This document shows, piece after piece, positions 1 through 7,495 of a stretch of DNA of 57,703 bases (position 1 is its first letter; each line of letters begins with the position of its first letter). Made by a program: the position numbers and the translations under genes. Source of the DNA: Collinsella sp. Lineage in GTDB: Bacteria > Actinomycetota > Coriobacteriia > Coriobacteriales > Coriobacteriaceae. Where the stretch lies: the NCBI GenBank assembly GCA_018368345.1, contig JAGZEK010000014.1, forward strand, positions 1 through 57,703, in the 5' to 3' direction. The notes beneath the pieces are model-generated. The model worked only from the letters and a program-made list of their open reading frames with translations. It was not told the DNA's origin and did not search any database.

Positions 1-33
1 GGGCCGGCCGATCCGGCCCTCAGGGTATCGGGT

Positions 34-71
34 TCCCATATTCATCCGTACATGTACGGATGAATATGGGA
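34..71. repeat. 38-bp perfect palindrome
   Basis: A perfect inverted repeat is centred between 52 and 53; each arm reads out from CATG through ATTCAT to TATGGG. It sits just upstream of where the first open frame begins. It could be a recombination or regulator site, a hairpin, or an assembly fold-back artefact. The first 19 bases of the window (GGGCCGG, 5 bases, CCGGCCC) form a second small hairpin. Confidence 0.7.
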
Positions 72-180
72 GGTGTTCGGATGAAGTTGATATTCAAGGC
101 TGACTTGCTACGATTCAAATCTTACGGGGGCGAACGAACAATACCGGGAGTGGTTTGGTAATCTGGTCAACGACGTTCAC

Positions 181-2640
181 GTGGAAAAGCAGGGCACACG
201 CGACATCTATAGCGACTTTGCCAAGGTGTATTGGGAAAATTCGTCCGAGACCATGACAACGCTCACAAACTATGCGTTCTCGACCTCGAATCTTAAGAAC
301 GAGAATACGAACATTGCTAACGACAGTTTTGAAGACGATATACATCTGGGGAACCAGGGGACCAGCAAGTTTACGCTGTGCTCGCCCCATTGGCGTACGA
401 CCGAGACAGACCATCGTATCGAGATCGTTGCCCAGAACGACTACTATATCGACCCAGCTGGGCATTCTATTACGTTTAAGCCCTCCCATGGTGACTATGC
501 AGCCGAGCTCAACGCACACGAGGCGAGTTCGCTCTACCAATATGTGACAACCGAGCCGGGAAAACAGTATGAGTGGGGGCTCGACCACCGCGGCCGCTCG
601 GGTCGAGACGCCATGGCCCTTATCATCGGTCCGCGACAAGAAAACGAGCCGTACAAGGACAATCAAAAGGCACTCGATCAGTACCAGCAAATTGTTCAAT
701 GGATTCAAATGAGCGTCGATAACTATGTCGGCTTGGATGTGGCCAATTTTTCCCAATCGGGCTGCAGCAAAAAGATCATCCTGTATTCGACTAAGTTTGA
801 CAAAGTGGGCGGATTTGCCAATGCGCCCAGCGGAAGCTCGTTCTCATGGACGGCCGATGCGGAACATACCGAAAAATGGTGCGTGTGGATCATGGCGTCC
901 GAAAACGACGCGTGGGCTTCCTACGGTTCCAACGCGCTCGAGCAGAACAAAAAGGTTGACTACGACTATACCTACACCATTCCGGATGGCCAAAACCAGA
1001 GCGTCTTTGCTTTTGTGGCCTACAACACGGCCAACGGGAGCAATTCGACCGGCAACTTCCTCGACAATATCTCGTTTAGGGAGTTCTATCGCATCGAGAC
1101 ATACACGACGCCCAACGGAAGCGGAACGTATTTTTATAACGCCAATACCAAGACGGCGGACTTTACCTATGCCAAAAACTACGTAGGTAAACAGGAGAAG
1201 AACTCCTACTTTATGGTCGATGCCAAACGCGATGACGGGGCAGTCTTTATCGGTGCTTTTGTCAACGGCGAGTTCTATTCCGCAGACGACGACGCACATT
1301 GGACCAGATTGGAAGATGGTACCTATCGCTTTGAGGTCGACAAGGTCACAAAGCACTACAAAGTGCACCTCGTGTTTTCCAAGGCAGGCGTTCAATACGA
1401 TGTGAACGGCGGCAAAGCGTATCACTACGATCCGCACAATGAGTCCACGGGCGATTTCGTGCAGCTTTCTGGCGCTGGAGCGAGCTATACCTCCCATGCT
1501 GCCGTTGGACAAAACGACGGCTGGAAGTTTATGGGCTGGGAGTACGCGGGCTCGGGAAAAGCCGTTCGCTTCGATGCCAAACACACGGTGACCCATACAG
1601 CTCCCGAGGGCACCACGGATTCCGGCACTCTTACCATTAAGGGCAAGAAGGTCGATTCGGATACCGGTGCTGCGGGCGATGAGGTAACGGTCAAAAACAT
1701 TCCCGAGAGCCAAGGCGCGACGTTCGTGGCGCAATGGAAGTATCGTCAGGCCTTTGTTGCTCAGCTTAAAAATGCCGATGGCACGTGGAGCAACGTAACG
1801 ACGGGCGGTACGGTCAGCTCCAAGCTTAAGGGGGCAAAGGGCTCCATCGATGCCGGGGATCGCTCGGGCAAGGACGCCGACGCGTACAAAACTTCGGGTA
1901 TCGCCTACTTTGTGGATGACGGCACGTTTGTGGAGGCGGTGGCCACTCCCAAGGAGGGCTATCACTTTGAGGGCTGGTACGACCTGTCAAATCCGGACGC
2001 CCCGGAGCTGCTGTCCTCTTCACCCACCTATACGTACAACGTAAAAGAGCGCCATACGGGATGCGTATACGCACGGTTCACCCCACGCACCTACACGCTC
2101 AAGGTTTCCAAGAGCGTTACGGGCAATATGGGCGACAAGCGTGCCTACTTTAAGATGACGGTGACCTTTACGGGTCTCAAGGCTGGTCAGACCTACGCCA
2201 TCGAGTATTCGGATGCGCCTGCCCAGGGCAGCCATGCGCTCGTGGCGCGACCGAATGATCAGGCCGAAACCGTGGAAAACAAGACGGCCTTTACGGCTGA
2301 TGGCCAGGGCAGGGCGACCGTGCCGTTTGCCGTTAAGGACGGTCTGACCGTTTCGATTAAGGGACTGGATTACAACGCGACCTATACTGTGGGCGAAGAT
2401 GATTATTCGTCGTTGGGGTACCACGCTGAGCTTACCGGTGCGAGCGGCACGCTCAACGGCCCGCGCGTGACCGTTGCCGTTGAAGCTAAGGCCACCAATT
2501 CACGACAGGTCGCGGTGCCTACGGGTATCACGCGCAACCCCATCTATGCCCTGGCGATTTTGGCCACCGCCGTGCTGTTGGCTACGGGCATGGTTGCGCT
2601 GCGTTTATATCGCGGCTCCAGGAGGGGCGGGCGTCTATGA
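181..2640 (+). CDS. Pilus tip adhesin with C-terminal VPTG sorting signal, 5' end missing or broken
   Basis: Large surface protein of 819 residues from a GTG at 181; the frame stays open back to 91, after a TGA at 88. There is no ribosome-binding site at 181 and no signal peptide anywhere in the frame, so the gene is probably truncated at its 5' end. Residues about 45-310 resemble a jelly-roll carbohydrate-binding-like module (DSFEDD start, AELNAHE and DHRGRSGRD later). Residues about 400-640 have InlB-type repeats (GWEYAGSG, FEGWYD), and about 640-770 is a prealbumin-like domain (YTLKVSKSVTGN, YTVGEDDY). The C-terminus has VPTG at 779-782, a hydrophobic segment and a basic tail, which is a sortase signal. 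It overlaps the next gene by 4 bp (ATGA). Its place before a SipA-like gene, a pilin and a class B sortase matches Cpa of streptococcal FCT-3 islands. Binding target unknown. Confidence 0.75.
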   Translation: MEKQGTRDIYSDFAKVYWENSSETMTTLTNYAFSTSNLKNENTNIANDSFEDDIHLGNQGTSKFTLCSPHWRTTETDHRIEIVAQNDYYIDPAGHSITFKPSHGDYAAELNAHEASSLYQYVTTEPGKQYEWGLDHRGRSGRDAMALIIGPRQENEPYKDNQKALDQYQQIVQWIQMSVDNYVGLDVANFSQSGCSKKIILYSTKFDKVGGFANAPSGSSFSWTADAEHTEKWCVWIMASENDAWASYGSNALEQNKKVDYDYTYTIPDGQNQSVFAFVAYNTANGSNSTGNFLDNISFREFYRIETYTTPNGSGTYFYNANTKTADFTYAKNYVGKQEKNSYFMVDAKRDDGAVFIGAFVNGEFYSADDDAHWTRLEDGTYRFEVDKVTKHYKVHLVFSKAGVQYDVNGGKAYHYDPHNESTGDFVQLSGAGASYTSHAAVGQNDGWKFMGWEYAGSGKAVRFDAKHTVTHTAPEGTTDSGTLTIKGKKVDSDTGAAGDEVTVKNIPESQGATFVAQWKYRQAFVAQLKNADGTWSNVTTGGTVSSKLKGAKGSIDAGDRSGKDADAYKTSGIAYFVDDGTFVEAVATPKEGYHFEGWYDLSNPDAPELLSSSPTYTYNVKERHTGCVYARFTPRTYTLKVSKSVTGNMGDKRAYFKMTVTFTGLKAGQTYAIEYSDAPAQGSHALVARPNDQAETVENKTAFTADGQGRATVPFAVKDGLTVSIKGLDYNATYTVGEDDYSSLGYHAELTGASGTLNGPRVTVAVEAKATNSRQVAVPTGITRNPIYALAILATAVLLATGMVALRLYRGSRRGGRL

Positions 2641-3269
2641 GAAGACATGGCGCCAGCAATGCTGGTGATGGGCCAGCCGCACGAGCGGCCCCGCAGGGAA
2701 GACTTCGGGGCTTACGGTATTCGGCCGCGTCGAACGTGAAGATGAGCGCTCATGCGGCGCCAGACCTGGGGAAAGCGGACGACCGGCGCGATATCGCGGG
2801 TTTTCTGGCGCGCCTGGCATTTTTTGTCGTGACGCTCTGGCTGCTCTTTGGCGTGGTCTTGGGCGTTGGTCCGGTCACGACTGGCGAGATGGCCCCCCGC
2901 ATCTGTTCGGGTGACGTCATGCTCTACTGGAGGCTCAGCCAGAGCTTTAACGAGGGTGACGTGGTGGTATACACCGCGGATGGCGAAGAGCGCCTGGGTC
3001 GCGTGGTTGCCCGTCCCGGTGATGAGATCACGATTACCGAGTCGGGCGAGCTCATGGTTAACGGGGCTGTTGTGGTGGAAAGCGATATCTCTACGCCGAC
3101 GCCGCGCTACGAGTCTGCTGTGGACTATCCCGTACACCTGGCAGCGGATGAGTTCTTTGTACTGGCCGATCTGCGCGAGGGCGGGCACGACAGCCGCCTG
3201 TACGGGCCGATTGCCCGTTCGCAGATCAAGGGCAACGTGATCAGCGTGCTGCGCAGGTCGAACTTGTAG
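2637..3269 (+). CDS. SipA-like signal-peptidase homologue for pilus assembly (catalytic dyad replaced)
   Basis: A 210-residue member of the type I signal peptidase fold with one membrane segment (about 55-78). The conserved boxes are present: GEMAPRICSGD (83-93), GRVVARPGDE (121-130) and a DSRLYG box (185-190). The catalytic serine that normally precedes Met-x-Pro is Glu84. The general-base lysine before Arg-Val in the next box is Gly121. From memory, streptococcal pilus SipA likewise carries Asp and Gly at these positions and is needed for pilus polymerisation without canonical peptidase chemistry. The start overlaps the adhesin stop, implying translational coupling. An assembly-chaperone role is inferred from family and context. 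The first roughly 35 residues are low in conserved character, and Met36 is an alternative start. Confidence 0.8.
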   Translation: MRRHGASNAGDGPAARAAPQGRLRGLRYSAASNVKMSAHAAPDLGKADDRRDIAGFLARLAFFVVTLWLLFGVVLGVGPVTTGEMAPRICSGDVMLYWRLSQSFNEGDVVVYTADGEERLGRVVARPGDEITITESGELMVNGAVVVESDISTPTPRYESAVDYPVHLAADEFFVLADLREGGHDSRLYGPIARSQIKGNVISVLRRSNL

Positions 3270-3320
3270 GCACGGAGCTTGGTTTTATTAAGGGCATATG
3301 CCCGAGAGGAAGGATACAAC

Positions 3321-4406
3321 ATGAAAACTGGAAAGAGGCGACTGGCGGCGTTTACAGTTGTGGCTGCCACGATGCTGCTGGCTTTGGCGGGAGTTGTCAC
3401 GCCCGCGTGGGCGGAGGGGGGATCTACTACTCCGCATCTGCCGGTAACTGACAACAAAGTTACGATTGCCTCAAAACTCACCATGGATGAGAACGCCATG
3501 GTGCCGACTGTGATGTTTAACTATTCGATTGCGCCGGCGGATTCGAGTGAGTGTGCGAGTACGAGCGGCATGCTCGTTACTCCTGGAGTGCCCGATGCCG
3601 TTTCGCTTTCACCGGATTCCGTTAATTACTCTGATAAAAAGTTGAAGCTTGAGAAAGCCGACGGCACTACGACAATAACCGCTCCATTGAGTGCCGTCCT
3701 TGATGTCTCAAAGTTCACGGCTCCGGGCATCTACCGATACAAAATTACGCAGCAGAAGCCAGCCTTGGATGGCCTCAACGTTACGAATGGGGCGCTGTTC
3801 CTCGATGTTTACGTAGAAAATAATGGCACGGGCTATGTTGTCAAGGGCTGTACTCTTAGCGCAGAAGCAGGTTCGGGCAAGAAGACCGATGGCTTTGTAA
3901 ACGATTATGCCACCCATAAGCTGACTATTAAAAAGATCGTCGCGGGTAACCAGGGTGACAAGAACAAGGACTTTCAGTTTACCGTCAGCCTTAGCGGCGC
4001 TACCGGTGAAACCTATAAGTACGTCAAAGTGAAAAAAGACGGCACTTCCACGCCCGGAGATGTAGCCAATTCGGGATCTACGGTTTCGGTGAACCTTAGA
4101 GACGGAGACTACATCATCTTTTATGGTCTTTCATCGGAGGACACGTATGCCGTAACTGAGGGCGACTACAAGAAGGAAGGTTATGAAACGTCGTACAAGA
4201 TTGGGGAGACTGGCAACGAAACAAAGTCCAATACTATTTCCGCGAAGGGTATCGGTACTTCTGACACCACGGTGACCTTTACCAACACCAAAGAGGCTAC
4301 CGTTCCCACCGATGTTATTCGGACGGTCGTTCCCTATGCGGCAATCGTCGCGTTTGCTGCCGTGATGGGCGTGGTCTTCTTCCGTCCTCGTCGTAACCGC
4401 CGTTAA
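3321..4406 (+). CDS. Backbone pilin of FctA/SpaA type with VPTD sorting signal
   Basis: A 361-residue secreted shaft pilin. The ATG at 3321 has a GAGAGGAAGG ribosome-binding site and opens a signal peptide ending AWA before Glu-Gly-Gly. An upstream in-frame ATG at 3279 has no such support. Residues about 45-195 form an FctA/Spy0128-like domain, with PGIYRYKITQ as the typical strand. About 196-325 is a second prealbumin-like domain (LTIKKIVAGNQGD, then VTFTNTK), the kind that forms Lys-Asn isopeptide bonds. The sorting signal is VPTD at 328-331, followed by a hydrophobic stretch and RPRRNRR. The VPT motif differs from LPXTG but resembles the QVPTG type used by streptococcal pilus sortases. The class B sortase 20 bp downstream is the likely polymerase. 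Confidence 0.85.
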   Translation: MKTGKRRLAAFTVVAATMLLALAGVVTPAWAEGGSTTPHLPVTDNKVTIASKLTMDENAMVPTVMFNYSIAPADSSECASTSGMLVTPGVPDAVSLSPDSVNYSDKKLKLEKADGTTTITAPLSAVLDVSKFTAPGIYRYKITQQKPALDGLNVTNGALFLDVYVENNGTGYVVKGCTLSAEAGSGKKTDGFVNDYATHKLTIKKIVAGNQGDKNKDFQFTVSLSGATGETYKYVKVKKDGTSTPGDVANSGSTVSVNLRDGDYIIFYGLSSEDTYAVTEGDYKKEGYETSYKIGETGNETKSNTISAKGIGTSDTTVTFTNTKEATVPTDVIRTVVPYAAIVAFAAVMGVVFFRPRRNRR

Positions 4407-4426
4407 AACAGCGAGGATTACAGCCG

Positions 4427-5161
4427 ATGGAGCTTAAACGCATGGCTCGGCTGGCGAGAGCCGGCGACCGCGTACTTACGTGGTTTGCCGGCTTTATCGT
4501 GCTGCTCATGCTGCTGTACGGGGGCTATTCGCTGTGGGACACAAACAACGTTATGAACGGTGGGTTCATCAGCGACGAGCTGCTACGCTACAAACCCACC
4601 GGGATCAACGATTGTGCACGCCTGCAGGATCTGATGGCCAAAAATCCCGATGTGGTCGGATGGGTTACCATCGATGGCACCAACATCGACTATCCCTTTG
4701 TTCAGGGAAAAGATAACCAGGAATACCTCAACAAAAACGTTTTGGGGGAATCCGCGGTCTCGGGAGCGGTGTTTTTGGATACGCGCAACAGCCGCACGAT
4801 GACCGATTCCTACAATCTGCTCTATGCGCACCACATGGACAACGGTGCGATGTTTGGCGACATTGATCGGTTTTTAGACAGGGGCTTCTTTGACCTGCAC
4901 CGCACGGGCACGCTCTACACAAAGGACGGGGTGTTCCGCCTGCGCATCGTTGCCGTGTGCTCGTTTGCCGCGAGTGATGACATTATCTTTGGGCCGGGAA
5001 ACCTGGACCAGGCCTCAATGCAGACTCTGCTCGCGCATATCTCGCAGACGGCGGTGTATGCGGACATGGACGGCGCTGGCCTCGATGCACGCATCATCGC
5101 GCTTTCTACCTGCAGTGATAAAACAAATGGGCGCCGAGCGCTCCTAGCCGAAATCTTGTAG
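4427..5161 (+). CDS. Class B sortase (pilus polymerase)
   Basis: A 244-residue membrane-anchored transpeptidase with an N-terminal helix at about 17-36. Catalytic residues are visible: His135 in LYAHHM, Cys229 in LSTCS, and an Arg at 236-237 in NGRRALL. The spacing and the VGWVTIDGTNIDYPF region fit class B rather than class A or C. In most Gram-positive pili the polymerase is class C. The FCT-3 pili of Streptococcus pyogenes are the known exception, using a class B enzyme with the order adhesin, SipA, pilin, sortase, exactly as here. It is the last gene of the cluster; no further pilin follows. Confidence 0.88.
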   Translation: MELKRMARLARAGDRVLTWFAGFIVLLMLLYGGYSLWDTNNVMNGGFISDELLRYKPTGINDCARLQDLMAKNPDVVGWVTIDGTNIDYPFVQGKDNQEYLNKNVLGESAVSGAVFLDTRNSRTMTDSYNLLYAHHMDNGAMFGDIDRFLDRGFFDLHRTGTLYTKDGVFRLRIVAVCSFAASDDIIFGPGNLDQASMQTLLAHISQTAVYADMDGAGLDARIIALSTCSDKTNGRRALLAEIL

Positions 5162-5412
5162 CTCATTTAGGATGGGGCTTTTCTAGCTACCTTTGCCGTC
5201 CTACCTGCGCAATGATTTTTCTGGGACGGGGATTTTTAGCTACGGCGTTCCGTTAGCTTGACCAGTCTTTTTGGGACGTGTCTCTTGCCGCTATGGGAAA
5301 GCTCGTCCCAGTTTGAGCGTCTAGAGTGGGATGTGGTTTCCCAAAGGTGCCGTTAGGGGAAACTGCATCCCGTTCTGGGCCGAAAAAGTGGGACACGGTT
5401 TCCCGCCGGCAC
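5162..5412. other. Intergenic region rich in GGGAC stem-loops
   Basis: No gene is seen between the sortase and the exporter terminator. The stretch holds several GGGAC-type words. GGGATGTGGTTTCCC at 5328-5342 is nearly the inverse of GGGAAACTGCATCCC at 5357-5371, and GGGACG at 5275 pairs with CGTCCC near 5304. A related third word (GGGACACGGTTTCCC) lies near 5391. These look like members of the short intergenic repeats found elsewhere in the window. Confidence 0.5.
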
Positions 5413-5451
5413 CAAAAAAGCCCCCGCAGCTCAGTTGAACTGCGGGGGCTT
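5413..5451 (-). terminator. Intrinsic terminator of the ABC exporter operon
   Basis: A perfect 12-bp stem (AAGCCCCCGCAG at 5418-5429, CTGCGGGGGCTT at 5440-5451) with a 10-base loop. Six A residues before it on the plus strand become the U-tract for minus-strand transcripts leaving the exporter genes. Confidence 0.85.
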
Positions 5452-5482
5452 GTGCGCTGCGGCGCGTTGTGTCTGGGTCGCT

Positions 5483-5564
5483 GAGATGAGTCGATTTGCC
5501 CCGAAAGAGGAGGGCATTGACCTTAGGGTCATGCCCGACGAATGAGCGGCAAATCGGCCATCTC
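5483..5564. repeat. Long nested hairpin between exporter stop and terminator
   Basis: Three nested pairings share one axis: GAGATG (5483-5488) with CATCTC (5559-5564), CGATTTGCC (5492-5500) with GGCAAATCG (5548-5556), and GGGCATTGACC (5512-5522) with GGTCATGCCC (5527-5536). It would form an extended rod in the 3' untranslated region of the minus-strand exporter mRNA. Confidence 0.55.
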
Positions 5565-5575
5565 GGCGAGCCGGA

Positions 5576-7495
5576 CTACTCCAGCTCAAACGCTCCGGTG
5601 TAGAGCTGATGGTAGTAGCCGCGCTTGGCGATCAGCTCGTCGTGGTTACCACGCTCGATGATACGGCCATGATCCAGGCAGATGATCGCGTCGGAGTTGC
5701 GCACGGTGGACAGGCGGTGCGCGATGACAAACGTCGTGCGGCCCTCCATGAGCTTGTCCATGCCCGCCTGCACGATGGCCTCGGTGCGGGTGTCGATGGA
5801 GCTCGTGGCTTCGTCCAGAATCATCGCCGGCGGATCGGCGACGGCGGCGCGCGCGATCGAGATCAGCTGGCGCTGGCCCTGCGACAGCTGCGCGCCGTTA
5901 CCGGTGAGCATGGTGTCGTAGCCGTCGGGCAGGCGGGTGATAAAGTCGTCCGCTCCCGCGAGCTTGGCCGCCTTGATGCACTCCTCGTCGGTTGCGTCCA
6001 GGTTGCCGTAGCGGATGTTGTCCATCACGGTGCCGGTGAACAGGTTCACGTCCTGCAGCACCACGCCGAGCGAGCGACGCAGATCGGACTTGCGAATCTT
6101 GTTGACGTTGATGCCGTCGTAGCGGATCTTGCCGTCGGCAATGTCGTAGAAGCGGTTGATGAGGTTGGTGATGGTCGTCTTACCGGCGCCGGTGGCACCG
6201 ACAAACGCGACCTTCTGGCCCGGCTTGGCAAACACAGACACGCCGTGCAGCACCTCGTGGTCGGGCGTGTAGCCAAAGTCGACGTTGTCCATGACCAGGT
6301 CGCCACGCAGCGGTACGTACTCGATCTCGCCGGTTGCGCGGTGCGGATGCTTCCACGCCCACATGCCGGTGTGGTGGTCGGCCTCCTCGAGCTGCCAGGT
6401 ATCGGGGTTGACCTGCGCGTTGACGAGCGTCACATAGCCTTCGTCGGCTTCGGGCTCCTCGTCGATGAGCTCAAAGATGCGGTCGGCTCCGGCGAGGCCC
6501 ATGACCACGGCGTTGATCTGCTGCGAGATCTGGCCGATCTGTCCGCAGAACTGCTTGGTCATGTTGAGGAACGGCACCACGACGGCGATGGACAGCGCCA
6601 TGCCCGAGATGCTCAGGTTGGGCACGCCCAACGCCAGGAAAATGCCGCCTGCCAGTGCGACCAGCACGTAGAGCAGGTTGCCCAGGTTCATCAGGATGGG
6701 CATGAGGATGTTGGCGTACATGTTGGCCTTCTGCGAGACCTCGAAGAGCTTTTCGTTGCGCTCGTCAAAATCGGCCTCGGCGGCAGACTCGTGGCAGAAT
6801 GCCTTGACGACCTTCTGGCCGTTCATGACTTCCTCGATATGGCCCTCGACAACGCCGAGCTCGGTCTGCTGCGCAATAAAGAAGCGCGCGGAGTTGGAGC
6901 CGAGCAGCTTGGTCATAAAGGTCATAAAGGCGACGCCTGCCACAATGACCAGGCACATCCAAACGCTGTAGTACAGCATGATAAAGAACACCGTGACGAT
7001 GACGATGGTCGTCATGAGCAGGTTGGGCAGCGACTGGCTGATCATTTGGCGCAGCGTGTCGATGTCGTTGGTGTAGTGGCTCATGATGTCGCCGCGCTGG
7101 TGCGTGTCGAAGTAGCGGATCGGCAGGTCCTGCATGCGGTTGAACATCTTCTCGCGCAGCTTCTCGAGCGAGCCCTGCGTGACGATGGCCATGGCGCGGT
7201 TCCAGAACAGCGAGGACAGGATGCCGACGCCGTAGATGCAGGCGAGGGTGGTCACGAGCTGTGCGATCTTGGGCTGTGCGGCTTCCCAATCGCCCGACTG
7301 CCACGATTCGCTAATAATCTGCAGGGCACTCTGAAGGAAGGTCGCGCCGATGGAGTTGATGATGGCGCAAAGCACCACGCCGACGACGACGAGGGGCAAA
7401 AGCACGGGGTAGAAGCCAAAAAGCGTCTTGATGAGGCGCGACATGGTGCCGCCCTTGCGGTTGAGCGCGCGCTCGGCGGTCGTTGCCTTACTCAT
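5576..7495 (-). CDS. ABC exporter subunit, permease plus ATPase (catalytic half)
   Basis: A 639-residue half-transporter of the multidrug/lipid exporter type. Residues about 20-330 carry six membrane segments, followed by the ATPase domain: Walker A GATGAGKTT at 433-441, signature LSQGQ at 537-541, Walker B MILDE at 558-562 with the catalytic Glu present. A roughly 45-residue stretch between the membrane domain and the ATPase (about 350-395) is longer than usual. The start at 7495 has a GGAGG site and lies inside the last codons of the upstream exporter gene (8-bp overlap), so the two are translated together. The partner lacks the catalytic Glu, as in LmrCD/BmrCD-type heterodimers. Substrate unknown; the MarR gene in front suggests drug or bile-type efflux. 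Confidence 0.9.
   Translation of the reverse strand: MSKATTAERALNRKGGTMSRLIKTLFGFYPVLLPLVVVGVVLCAIINSIGATFLQSALQIISESWQSGDWEAAQPKIAQLVTTLACIYGVGILSSLFWNRAMAIVTQGSLEKLREKMFNRMQDLPIRYFDTHQRGDIMSHYTNDIDTLRQMISQSLPNLLMTTIVIVTVFFIMLYYSVWMCLVIVAGVAFMTFMTKLLGSNSARFFIAQQTELGVVEGHIEEVMNGQKVVKAFCHESAAEADFDERNEKLFEVSQKANMYANILMPILMNLGNLLYVLVALAGGIFLALGVPNLSISGMALSIAVVVPFLNMTKQFCGQIGQISQQINAVVMGLAGADRIFELIDEEPEADEGYVTLVNAQVNPDTWQLEEADHHTGMWAWKHPHRATGEIEYVPLRGDLVMDNVDFGYTPDHEVLHGVSVFAKPGQKVAFVGATGAGKTTITNLINRFYDIADGKIRYDGINVNKIRKSDLRRSLGVVLQDVNLFTGTVMDNIRYGNLDATDEECIKAAKLAGADDFITRLPDGYDTMLTGNGAQLSQGQRQLISIARAAVADPPAMILDEATSSIDTRTEAIVQAGMDKLMEGRTTFVIAHRLSTVRNSDAIICLDHGRIIERGNHDELIAKRGYYHQLYTGAFELE

Noticed and set aside
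81..161. 26-codon frame with a good ribosome-binding site at the window start
   Set aside because: It is not a signal peptide and stops inside the adhesin frame; kept only as part of the truncation/frameshift observation.
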